Source of the DNA: Dipetalonema caudispina
Lineage: Eukaryota > Nematoda > Chromadorea > Rhabditida > Onchocercidae
Assembly: GCA_013365325.1 (NCBI GenBank)
Contig: JABVXV010000038.1
Span: 306,684-370,683, forward strand
Reading direction: 5' to 3'
DNA: 64,000 nucleotides
Shown here: positions 25,761 to 38,359 of the stretch, in pieces
How the letters are laid out: every line of letters begins with the position of its first letter
Position numbering within the stretch: the first letter of the stretch is position 1
The notes under the pieces: generated by a model
What the model saw: only the letters and a program-made list of their open reading frames with translations
What the model was told of the DNA's origin: nothing
Database searches by the model: none
Position numbers and translations under genes: made by a program

Positions 25761-25784
25761 AACACCGATATTATCGGTCGGTGT
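25761..25784. promoter_or_regulatory. Short perfect inverted repeat
   Basis: AACACCGA (25761-25768) is mirrored by TCGGTGTT (25777-25784) across an eight-base spacer. It lies about 320 bases upstream of the LIN-24-like start codon in DNA that is less AT-rich than its surroundings. It could be a protein-binding dyad, or chance. Confidence 0.35.
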
Positions 25785-26297
25785 TATATCTTCACAAAGT
25801 TGTATATCAATCATTACATAATTTTTGACAGCTTAACAGTATGCATAACGCGTCAATCATTTGACCCTAGTTGTCTGGTAAATTTGCTATATCTAAGCAA
25901 TCGAAAATGAGCTGTCGGTGATTTTAGAATGATGAAATCAAAAGTTATGCCGGATAATTCTCGATCGATAGTAGGCAGATTATTCAGTAAAACAAAAAAT
26001 TTTCACCCAAACAATCGAGCAAAATCAATAAGTGAGAAAAATGGAGGATGATTTTTGACTACGGTATTGCAATGTTGCAGACGAGGAGTGATCGATCGAC
26101 GCCATTCGCTTTAAATAATTTTAGCTTATCGATGGATGGTTGTCGTGAAGTTAGCATGTATCTCTGCTTTGCTCATTTCTAGCTTTTTCTCATTTAAATT
26201 AAAATTGAAAAAAAAAAGAGAGAAAGGGATGAAATTGGAAAAAGAATGGAATGAGTATGAGATATTGGACAAAAATGGATAAATTCTTGAAAAAAAG

Positions 26298-26329
<32 letters not shown>

Positions 26330-28814
26330 AGGAAAGAAATTACTTTCCTGCAGTGTAATATTGAGGGAATAATAGTAAAGCATAATTATTACTTTTCATC
26401 TTATTTTAAGCTATCGTAGTAAATATTCAAAATGATCAAAGAGTTCTTTGTTTAAGCAAACATGATAATTCTACAATAAATTAAGATAATCTATCTTTCT
26501 GTAATTAATTAATATTCGCAAGTTACTTATATCTTCAGTTTCTTAAATATATTAAAATCATAAATAATTAGAAATAAATAAAAATGTTTAAAATTTTATA
26601 AACGATAATTAATAGATATCTTCGACAACATTGATGTTTGTATTAAATTTCTCCCCAACTATCTTTCATTTTTATATAAAATTATTTGAACTCATCAAAT
26701 GAATATTTCATATACTATCTTAATTTACATCGTGAAACATTCTTAATGTAATATCATAATGATACATCTATACATCACGTATTATCTGTCTTTTAAGATT
26801 TTGTAGCATAGATGTAATGAAAGGATTGATTAAATTAATTTTAATCTTTTAGATTTTGAAATAATTTTAAAATCCTAGAATTATTAAGTTAGGTCTAAAA
26901 AATTATTCCAATATACGGTATAAAATGTTAGAATTTTCAGCAAAATGTGATATTTTCTGTAAAATTGAACAAATGTATAAGATAATGAAAGTGATGAAAA
27001 GTTACGAATTAAACTTATCAAATGTTATTTTTTTTTTTCTTAGACATCTGTTTTCCAATTGACTGATTAGTGATTTGTGTAATGTACTTTTCTTGTCTTG
27101 TTATTGGTGCATTAAAGCCAAGAAAGTATCCTATTTTCTATCTTTTAGTTATCTTTTTAAACAGGACGAAAATTTCGTCTCATCAATGCTCCTACTGTTA
27201 CAGCTGACCAAATGACCACAGTAGATATGATGAGTAATTTGTGCAGCAAAACAAAAGACTCGTAAAAAATTACAGTTGTGAAAACAAACCATGGTCAGTA
27301 ATTTATTTCAATACGATCAGTACGTAGGGTTCATTAAACTAAAATTAATTATATTTTATTCAATCGAATTTTATGATTTTCAAAGATTTTTAAATAATGA
27401 AAAATGCTTATTATTAGCAATATTTTTACAAATTTTCATTTTTCCTTTTCTTTCATTTTAAACAATATTAGCATAAAAATTCTAAGATAACTCTTAAATA
27501 CTTTATTGTTAGTTGTTATAATAATAACAATAAACAAAAAAAAAAAAAATTTTTTTTTTTCAATATTTCCAAGCAAAATTTGAATGCAAATCTGTTTAAT
27601 TGCAGTAATACGATTAGAAATCATCGTATTTGGTAAATTTTTGTCATTTAAAAAGTATAGTCTGATATCAACTGCATTTATACGATTCTTCTTGTGCTGA
27701 CACAATCATATTGTATGATATTTTATATCAGTTCATTCTTTGTTTGCATCCAACATTCAGTAAAGTGAAAATTATGATATATCATGATAAGCACTGAATC
27801 ATTTGATTCATCTATGGTGTAACAGCTGAGAAATATATGTATATATAAAATTAAGTTTCCCATATTTTTTAAAATTATTTACATTACAACAACTGGTTAA
27901 GTGTTAATTTATGCAATAACCATAAGTTATAGATTATTATTTTCTAGATAAAATCTAACAAAATTCTAAAACGGGTGAAATACTTTAATGTTATCCAAGC
28001 AATTAGTTCAAATATAATTTATCATAACTGCACATTTATTCTACTTACTTACTTTGTTTCTTGAATTTATTTGCTTATTACATTTACCAATTTGTTTATC
28101 AAAAAAAAAAAAAAGAAAAAAAAAAGGATAGAGAAAATCCTTATACGCTTATAGGTTATACGTAAATTATTTATGCAGCAATAGTTAGTTATTTATTTAT
28201 GCAATAACCATAAGTTATAAACTATTATAAGTATTTTTAAATTTCGGATAAAATTTAACAAATCTTAAATTAAATCTCCTCAATTTGTATATATTTAATG
28301 ACGGATAAATAACATAAGACATTCCGAGAATTATGATAATTACTTCATATGACGATAATTCAAATATTGTAGTATTCAATAAGCATATCGTATAATTAAA
28401 ATTGGAAATTTTTATGTGTGTAAGAGAGAAAGAAAGGTAAAGAAAGAAATTAGAAACAAAAAACAAAAGAATTTACCGCAAAATAATTCTTTAAAAATTT
28501 GAGTCGTCGTTTTGATGATTGTTAAAGTATCGGTTATTGCAGAATAAGGAAATATTCCGTTTGCTTTAATCAAGAAGAGCTTTAATTTACTTCGAAATCA
28601 AAGTATCACAAGTAAGTAGTAAGCGTTGAAAAATGCCTTTCTTTAATCAGTAATATTAGAAGGAATGTATGGCTAAGCCCAATCAAACAATCAAGCAGCT
28701 AAAATTGCTATATCTATCCAAACGAACAGCAACCAAGAATTTTGCACCGCCTTTCTTCTCTCCTGCAATGCCTTAAAATTCTTTCATACCCTATGGGAGG
28801 TATACACCCTCTCG

Positions 28815-28883
28815 ACTATCTATCTATCTATCTATCCATCTATCCATCTATCTATCTATCTATCTATCCATCTATCCATCTAT
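28815..28883 (+). repeat. (CTAT/CCAT)n tetranucleotide microsatellite
   Basis: TATC units interrupted by CATC units in a regular order, about 69 bases. Confidence 0.95.
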
Positions 28884-31384
28884 TGCTTTTTCTCCCATAT
28901 AGAAGAAAATAGACAAATGTTTTCAGGAAGGAAATTTGCTACCACGCCCAATACCTACAGCATCTATCCAATCAGATCGAATGAATTTTTCCAAAAACAT
29001 ATTTCGAGTGGTTTGAACCCCATGAAAGATAACAATGCTGTTATCCTTATTGTTGAATGCCAAATAATAAAATTTCCCCTTTTAAGGATTTTGCTTAACA
29101 TATTGCAGGCCTCTTTTTTTTTTTTTTTTTTTTTTTGTAATACGTTGATGGGTTGTATTTTTCATATTTTATTGAATTTTAAAAAGCCATAAATATATAC
29201 GTATGATTAACTATCATTCAGGCTCCTTTTTCGTTTTCTGTTTTTTTTTTTTTTTTTTGATATCATTTTGAGCCAATTCCCGCACCTGCTTTTATTTTGA
29301 CTTCAAAACCAATGTCAGAAGCTCAATTATCTAATTTCCACCGTTTCTTTTTTAATTTCTTTTTTGGTATAATAAGTAAATTTAGAACAGAGAAGTCCGA
29401 AATTTCAACTCATTGAATGAACCATGGTCATTGCAATTAAGTTCTGTGATAAATTTGCAAATATAATAGCCATTTACAAAATCTGTCAATTTGAGATATT
29501 CTCTAGCATTTACTCGTTTGACCTTTAGTCATTTGAAAAAAAAAAAAAAAAAAAAAAAAAAGACTAAGCAAAACAAAAAAAGAATTTAGTTTAGATCAGT
29601 TATTTGTCAGTTTAGATAAATTATCCATTTTTTCACCATTTATAACATTCAACTGGATCAGTTCTCACATAAATTAGAAATAAATGTAGTTTATCTAAAT
29701 CACATCTGTATGGATCACAATCAGAAATCCATTTCAATCTCTCTCTCTCTCTTTTTTTTTTTAAATGAAATTACAGGATCGTTTCGAAAAAAAAAAAATT
29801 AATAGAATTCTTGATATTGTGGTAGCAAAGGAATCTTAAAGCATTCAAGTTGGAATTCGCCGTACTAATTCATAAAATGGTGTAAAGGTTAAAAGTCAAT
29901 TGAGGGAACAATAATGTGTCAATAAAATTGCTACTTTAAGCGGTATTCTTCTTTGATATGTCAAACTACAGAGACTTTCCATCTGATCATTTTCATAGTA
30001 AAGTAGTAATAAGAAAAAAAAAAAAAAAAAAAAAAACCTTTACAGTAGTAACATATTTCCACAATAACAATTTTTCCGTATCCAGAACAAGTGATGACAG
30101 GACAACTTCATTTGATAAGATCATTTTAAAAATTTTCACTGTAAATATTGCACTTCCGTTATTGCAGATAAGTCAGCAGTTGCAACAACTGTTTAAGTGT
30201 TAATATAACAATATCTGTTGATAAATATGATGTGAAATTAGTCAGATTTATTGATTTAATATAATGGTGAGTATTAAATGTAATATTATTACCTATGTAA
30301 TTGATGGGATCAATGTCAGATGATAGTGTTTATAAAATAAAAGCTTAAAAAATAGTTAATATAGCTTCCAAATATTTGTTTCAGCAAAGAATCTTTGATC
30401 AAAATAACTTTTTACGTGTGTTACACGTTGATAAGTAATTTCATAATATTCAATTAATTTTTATAATTTTCAGCAAGTTAAAGTACAATTATTAATTCCA
30501 TCCATTTATCACTTCTATTTATCACTTATTAAGCATTGAACAACTTATCTTAATTGAATTTTCGTTTGTTATTAAACGATGAATAAATAGCATTTCATGT
30601 GAATATTAATTTGAAATATATGAAATTAATTTAAATGTGTGTATTTTATTTGTTTATATGTGTGCTTTCCTTCAAAGTCATTGCTTTCGCCATAAATTCA
30701 TTATGATGCGATCATTGAAAGACGGAAATTTCCGCATCTTATCTATTCATCTTCAATCCTTTTTATCGCTTTTATACTTCATTACATTCTCTCATTAGGA
30801 ATATATCCTGGAACTATCTTATTCCAATATTGAAAATCCTTTGAAACAAATGTAATAAATGTTAGCTTTTATTATTGCATTTTATTAATTTTATACTTAA
30901 TTATTGAAATTATATGAAAGTTTAAATTGCTTACTTTTTCTGCAAGCTTGAAAGTGTAGGGAACAAGAGTAAATAAATAAATAAAATATGTTAGTTTGAT
31001 GATATGAGAAAGCAGAAATAGATATGAATGGAACCATATGGATGGAAATTTTGTGGCCAAGGCCGAAAATTATTGCTTAAAGCAAGCGATAATTAATGCA
31101 TTCGATTTGGCTAAAGCAACAGGGATACTCAAGCTATGCATCTAAAATTCGAAAATTATGCTTGTATTCAAAATTTAATCAATTTTCAATTTAGTTGTAA
31201 ATGAATTTACTATTTTCAGCTATCCTTTCTTTAAATTTCGAATCATTCATAGCAGGTATACTCATCCCTGGTACCTTTTTCTTCATACTATATGGTATGG
31301 TACCATTTTGTTTTGTTAAACCTAAATGCTTTAAATATTTTCAAAATATAATCCAAATCAAAAATGAAATCAAAGTGGAGATGA

Positions 31385-31436
31385 ATATATATATATATAT
31401 ATATGTATATATTTTATATATATATATATGTATATT
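31385..31436 (+). repeat. Interrupted (TA)n repeat
   Basis: Two AT-dinucleotide blocks separated by GTATATATTTT. Confidence 0.9.
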
Positions 31437-32856
31437 TCAACTTCTAAATTACTAACTTGAAATAAAAATGGTCAAATTATTTGTTAAACATAAAAAAAGA
31501 TTGACAAACTTCAGTAACAATTTGTTTAATTAATCTTAATTCTTGCTTTAAATTTTGCTATCATCAGATTGAGAAATTCAGATGGATGATAACCAAAAAA
31601 AATCGAACCACAGATTTCAAAAGATAATTTTCTTAGAATTTGAATTGATGTTTTTTGATAATTATTTGTTGTTTTACAAAAAAAGATGATGGATAGAATA
31701 TATTATCAAATCTATATGTATTCTATTTGGTTATGACTTGCATGATTTATGAATTGTTAACTATGGAAGGAGAAAAAAAAAAGGATTGATAATTTATTAC
31801 TTGATATCATACACTCATAAATTTTGCCAATTTTCTTTTTTTTTTTACAGTCATTAAAAAATTTGTAAAGACAAACATTTATAGATTTGAATTTTACTAA
31901 CACTTGTTCGAATTTAATACATTTAATGTCTGATTGAATGTAAGTGAAGATTTACAGAAACAAAAGCAAGATTTAGTTAATTAATTAAAAACAAAGCTTA
32001 ATAAGATTTAGTTACTTCATATTATCATATAAAAGTAATTGTTTTTCTTTACTTACATTCAATACTTTCCAGCTTGAAGCATTACTTTTGATGAAAAACA
32101 TTAATTTATGAAAAAATGTTCAAATTTGAAATTAAATCGATGAATTTTAATGACAAGAATGGTTAAATGCCTTTTTAACATTTTAAAACATTAAATTTTG
32201 TACAATGGATATATACATACATCAAAGAAGTACGTGATTTCAACAATTAAACAACAATATCAGTTATTTTTAAAACAAAAAATATTACTCCCTCAAAAAT
32301 TGTCCAATTTAATTTGTTTCTTCCAAATTCATTGTCCAACTTTACTAGTTTCCCTAATATCTTCTTTCTCTCCATTCCTATATTTATTGACAGCCGGATA
32401 GTATCCGGGAATTCCAACAGTTCTTATAAGTAACAGTAAAATAAATTTTACTAAATTTCACGAAATGATTATTATTCATTATGCAATGCAACGATTGCAC
32501 TGAAATGGAAATTAAACAAAATACACTTATATAAAATGGAAAATAAATATTTTTTTTAATATATAGAAAACAAAAAAAAAAAAAAATTAGTATATACAAA
32601 GTTTGCAATTGCCCTGTGCTTTCGAATTTAAAAAAATAAATCGAATTTTTCTGATTTTTACTTTTGATTTTAACATAGTTGAACTATTTGAAAACTAGAA
32701 ATGAAAATTTTTGAACTGAATGATAATTAAGCTTATTGTTGTACCAAAATTTCATTTCAACAACAATCAAACAACAACTGAATTACTGATTTTACAAAAT
32801 ATCAGAAATGAAGAATACACTTCAAAGAATCAAATTGCACTTTTTTGAAGCTTCAA

Positions 32857-35263
32857 TTATTTGCAAAAATTATGGCTAACAATACGATGACATGTGTCGC
32901 ATTTCACTTCACAGCACCATACGAATTTACAATGACATTGTTGCTCCTTCACCATACGAATTGTTGTGTGACCTCGTCCACAGCATATGCTACAATTAAT
33001 CAAGGAATTTTCAGATTTCAGGATTTTTTTTTCTTTTTTTTGAAATCTCCAGATTTCAAAAATCTAATACTGATTTGTAATGAAACAACTTGTAAATTTT
33101 AGGAATTGATAGTTGGATTTTTTCGAGATTTCAGGTCACTATAAATTCATTTTTTAAACTACTATCAACATATTCTTTTCCCTGATATAAAGGTCACAAA
33201 AACGAACATATTACACTTGTCAAAACATTCGCGGCCCTGTGGACTTCGAATATCATTTAATTTATCTTCTTTGCAATAATCAAGCGAATCGTCTAAATAA
33301 ACAAGTTCATTGTCTAAGATTAATGTTTGTTCGGATTTGTGCAAATATCTTCCAGAACGACTTCCTGTTTTTTCCATTTGTGGTACCAATGTTTTACCTT
33401 CCGGTGATATACTAACCTAAATGTACTGATTCATTTCAAAGTTTTCTACGATTATCATATTATTGATAAAAAAAAAAAAAAGACTAAAAAGCAATGAAAT
33501 AAACAACAATCTATAACCTTAGCAGCATGTGAATACTTTTTTCGTAGCAATAAACCAATTTCTTCCAATTTCGGTACAACTTTCCAGCATGTTTGCATTA
33601 CGCATGAACCACTAACACCATGACATTTGCATTCACGATGCACGCTACTTGATACTACTTTTCGTCCAACTCGATTATTGTGTAAATTCATCATTGAACT
33701 GGAATGTGAAATATCTTTTACAACATCTCTAATCAACTTCGTGCGAATTACTCAATGAAAATATTGCAGTAACAGAATCATCGAAATACTCTAAAAGGAA
33801 GTTTACGCTATCAGATATTAGACCGGTTGACTTGATCGATCAACTAATTGGAAGGTATAAATTAGTGCTAACTTTAGTTGATATACAAAAAAAAAAAAAC
33901 TTTTCTTGGAATTCCGTCAATTACTGGTAACTATAATTAGGAACAGTTAAACTACGACTAAATTTGCAGTATTCCATACTGAATTACTACAATAAATAAC
34001 ACTGATCTGTTTTGTTGCAAGTATAACAACTAATCAAAATTATACATCTAAAATTGAGGGTCATAATATATTCATACTCAACTGTTGTAAATCATTTACT
34101 GATATCAAGTACTTAACAAGTAAACATTTAATGAAGAGATGTAAAAGTAAATAAGGCAATCAATAACAAATCCATCTGTATCGGATAACTAATGGATACA
34201 AACCGCGCATCATTAGTATGTGCTGAATCAGCTGCATCCATGAATTTACGTCCAAAGTTATTCGCAAATTTGACATTATCAGAGCAACCAGACCATTTAA
34301 ATTGTTTCCTGATCCGTTTCGGATGTATACCACAGCTACAACTTGTAATCGTTCCTTGCGCACATGCTCGTGCTAATGCTCGACTTACAGCCGCAGATGA
34401 TAAAGCGAATACATAAGCTGATTCTTTGCTTCCAACTAAACAATTTAATAAATTTGTTATGAAGTATCTCAATGGAAACATGTTAAGATGGTAATAAATT
34501 TTAATTTTGGCACAAATATGATGAAAATCTACAATGATTCTTCATTCTTAATGTAAAGAATAATTCCAAAAACTTTGACTAATTCCTGAAAGAAAAAAAA
34601 AAAAATTAATTGGTTTCGATTTTTTACTCACAATGAGAATATTTAATAGTAGTAATTAACAATTATAAATGTATATCTTCTACTTTTGAAAGACTATATA
34701 AAAGATGAAATATCAATAATTCGTTGGAAAAAGCTTAGTGATTCTTAGTAAAAATAAGCTTTGATCCCAGGTAAGCATTTTAAAATATACCTTTAAGATG
34801 AGAAATAGCGAAACCATTACGACTTGCCGTACAATTCCATCGTTGATCATGAAACCGATTCCTGCATTCATATACGGCAGCTTTCAAACCTTTTACAACA
34901 TACCATATTGCTGTACGATGTCGTAAGCACAAATCACTTTGTCTCCTTGTCAATCCTGGTAATAAACCACAAAGAACACCATCATCACGAAAAACATTAT
35001 TTGGTGCTTCTGGGAGTAACCTATAAATTTTATTTTCAAATATATTTCCAAAAACTTATAGTATTCAAATCTTTTTAAATTTTATAATAATCAATAAATA
35101 TATCTTTTCTAGAAATTTCAACCGTATTCATTGAATATTTTTAAAAAATATTTCAAAAAATAAGCAATTTTTGTGCAAATATTCAAATAGATTAAACTAA
35201 CTAATAATATAACCCAAATAACCTATTTTTCTTTTTCTTTCGTTTTTTCTATCAGATAAAGCG

Positions 35264-35329
<66 letters not shown>

Positions 35330-35555
35330 AATAATAGAACATCAGAAGACAACAAAATGCATAATTTACGATATATGCGTCATATCTATGGTACCCCGTC
35401 ATATCAGTCGCAATAAGAATTACGATCGAATGTTGCATCAGATTAATGTTTTCTACTTCTTTGACCTTTAAAAATTCTTAAGACAACACCGCCACCAACA
35501 TTTTGATATCGTGCACCTGGTGCGCCAAAATAATACAAATCATAATTCTTTTCAT
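32857..35555 (-). CDS. Wnt family secreted ligand
   Basis: Secreted lipid-modified glycoprotein that binds Frizzled receptors. Minus-strand exons: 35500-35555 (tentative signal-peptide exon), 34791-35020, 34204-34435, 33518-33698, 33208-33416, 32857-32989. Phases agree and the sum is about 346 residues, the normal Wnt size. Diagnostic motifs run in order: LPGLTRRQSDLC, then RWNC; KESAYVFALSSAAVSRA; CSCGIHP; SGCSDNVKFA; NLHNNRVGRK; ECKCHGVSGSC, which includes the Ser that Porcupine acylates; then CCGRGH and the Cys-rich end CHCKFVWCCEVKCDTC, with FCK and stop. The model has 24 cysteines, the usual count. Which nematode paralogue (cwn-1, cwn-2, egl-20, lin-44 or mom-2) is not resolved; the C-terminus is closest in feel to the Wnt4/11/16 group. 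The first exon is weak: the hydrophobic start MKRIMICIILAHQV fits a signal peptide, but its donor was chosen only to keep phase. Confidence 0.93.
35276..35328 (+). repeat. Poly-A run (53 bases) in the first Wnt intron
   Basis: The longest homopolymer in the window. It is on the plus strand, so the Wnt pre-mRNA carries poly-U here. Its length may reflect assembly slippage. Confidence 0.9.
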
Positions 35556-38359
35556 TTTTTCCTATTATTTCATCTTTTACAAAAAAGATTATAAAATTTC
35601 GAATATAATACGAAGATGAAAATGAACAACTTTTACGCTGATAAAAAAAAAGATTAATAAGGATAATGAAGAGGGAAAATCTTTCGTTTGTTGGAATTTA
35701 TCTCAGTTTGTTATGATGAAATTTAAATAGTAATTAAAAGAAATGATTTTTCCTTAAATTCCATTTAACCAATTATTTACTTTCCAATAGTATCACGAAA
35801 ATCAGCAATTAAAGAGCTTCTTATACCGAATGTTGAGTGTTTGAGTAAAGAGATAAATAGTATTTAAGTGTGAGTCATCTTAAATATTAAATATTCATTA
35901 TAAACTAAATTAACCCATTCCTATTTTTGATAACATGCAAATTTTAATTGATACTTGTGCTAAAATTTGATATTAACACCCTTGAAGGCTAATTTAGTAT
36001 TTCATAACATTTATTAGTGTCTTATGATACATCACATTCTTATGTACAAGTTTTAAACTGACAGATATTTCGGATTATAGGATAATTGGAACTATAATAA
36101 CTACAACAATGCGTAACAGATACCTTCAAAATGAATTTATCATTTTCATACCATCCATTTTATTACTTATTCGTTAAATTACTACTTTTAGAACGTATGT
36201 ATCGCTATGTAAAGTTTGCTACTACAACAACATTACTTAGATCGTTTGATTACACCGAAAGGAATTAATAAATGAGATGTTCAACTGATAATTTAATATA
36301 ACTGTTACTTGTCATATAAGAAAGAATGTTAATCAGCTTATCTTAATCTAATATGGATAATAATATTATTCATATTCATATCATTCAGTATCATTGCTTA
36401 CTTTTATTTCATTTTAATTTTATTTCTATTTTCATTTTATCATAAATTTTTTCTTTTCTTCTCCTCTTTATTTAACAACCATTTGTTTTATCCTTTCTGT
36501 GAAAGACAAATGATAAATAATATTAGCCAATACGTGTATGATTAAAATAAATAAGCGAAAAATAAAATTTATTTTAATAATTTTCCTTCTTTATAAAGCA
36601 AGTTTTCGATAGTAAATTTTCAACAATTTTAAATGAGTTTAAATTTAAATGGTTAATTGACCAAATATACTTTTTAATTAATTAATATGAGAAAGAAAGG
36701 AGGAAAAAAGAAAAAAAAAGAAGAAAACTTACCACCAACAATATGAGAATGAATTGAAACAAATGGATATCAAGAAAAGTAAGACGAAATGAGAAGACAT
36801 TCTCATGTTAATAGTAGAAAACTAAGTAAGCAATATTGAAAGGTCAATATGGTATTTATAAGAGTCGGTCGAAGTAGAATGGTTCTTTCGCAGCATTTAC
36901 AATCATGATAACTGTATCTCTAAATAATATTAGATGGCGCCGCCTTTATTTATTGCTTCTATCGTTCCACCAGTTTACCCTTTGTCCCCTTCTAATCAAG
37001 CTATAACCCCTTCTAGTTATATCCCAAAATCCACCATCTCTATGATATGAAGAGGATTTGAGCTCATGATCTCCTAAAAATTGTAAATCATTATTTTTAT
37101 TATAAATCATCATTAAATAACTTATTCATCGATCGTCTTTTGACATTACTTCCACCAATACCAATAAATGACATGTTTTTTTCTTTGTCTTTTTTAAGAC
37201 CACAATAAAAATACAACTTCTATCCTAATTTTCGAGAAAAATTTCTATCTTCCTTTTTCAAGAAGGCTTTGATTTTCTACAGGTGAAATCCGAAAAAAGT
37301 GGAACTGCTTGTCTCGTTTGCTTTCTAAATGAAAAAATCACGATATCATATAGTTCACGTGTTTAAGACTAAGATTCGATATCGATAACTCTGTATATCA
37401 CCTACCAGCTCTAATGCCTACATGTCTAAACATCGTACTCTATAAATACTGAACATATTACTTCAACCTTCATTCCGTTTTTGTTGAATGTTTTCTTGAT
37501 TCCAATAAATCCATACCCATTTATTGTTGTACAGAAAACTTCAATTCAAAGACTTTTATCATTGAAGAAAGAAATCTAACAGGAAAGTATACAACAACCA
37601 TTTTACAGTGGAAAAAGACATTTTTTTAAATGCATCATATGGTACATATGCTCAAAATAAGGCCTAATCGAAAGAAAAAAAATAAACAAATTTATGGAAG
37701 AGCTTTCAACGGATTAATAATGATCCCATAAAAACAGGAAAACAGAAACAAGGAAACTGTCTAAGAATGAGCTGAATTAGCTGTTTGATCCCTTACTTTC
37801 TAAACATTCACGAAGCAATCTCCCTCTATCCTACTTCCTTAAAACAAGAAAAAAGAAAAAAAAAAACGATCATGAAATGGAACAGAACTGGAACACACTG
37901 ATCACGAATATATGATACGGAGAATAACACTCTAATTATCAAAATATGAAAGTAAGACATGTATGCTGCTGGAAAGAAAACAAATGTAAAGGCTTAACAA
38001 AACAATATATCGAAATTTCAATACTTCCTTACTTTTAGTGAGATCAACGAAAATGAAGTGTTCAAAAAGCTGGTACGTTACTGCAGTGCGACAAAAGGCA
38101 AAAAAAGAAAAAAACATATCACCCTTCAAGCCTACCTTTTTACAAAAACCATATCAATACTTTTACCTAGATATAGTAATAGCAATATTTGACCGACAGA
38201 AAATACGCAACTCAACGTAATTAACTGTATCCTATATTCACTAGTTATTTTTTGTAACGTATTAAATACAGAACGGAACAAAGACTTAGTAAAAGTAATA
38301 AAATATGATAATCATGGGAAAATAATTTTGAAAATAAAAAGATAAAACAGCTTCGCATG
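35556..38359. other. Spacer between the Wnt gene and the TGF-beta receptor
   Basis: Both flanking genes are on the minus strand, so this 2.8 kb should contain the Wnt promoter and the receptor 3' UTR. No exon is recognised. The part near 36.89-37.04 kb is less AT-rich, with GGCGCCGCC and several CCCCTT-like motifs, and could be regulatory. Confidence 0.6.

Larger units (their letters stand above)
25485..32856. other. Gene-poor region between the LIN-24-like and Wnt genes
   Basis: No exon could be supported on either strand over about 7.4 kb. The interval holds homopolymers, a tetranucleotide repeat at 28815-28883, a (TA)n run at 31385-31436 and a small perfect inverted repeat at 25761-25784. 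The part near 25.7-26.1 kb has fewer A/T runs than its surroundings and may be the promoter of the minus-strand LIN-24-like gene. Confidence 0.6.

Noticed and set aside
26126..26383. Phe-rich open frame on the minus strand upstream of the LIN-24-like gene
   Set aside because: Mostly a poly-A run read backwards; no link by splice phase to the downstream exon could be shown.
28815..28883. The CTAT/CCAT repeat as a CRISPR-like array
   Set aside because: It is a simple four-base microsatellite with no spacers.
34192..34416. 74-codon plus-strand open frame opposite a Wnt exon
   Set aside because: It lies entirely opposite a confident Wnt exon with conserved motifs; it is an antisense shadow.
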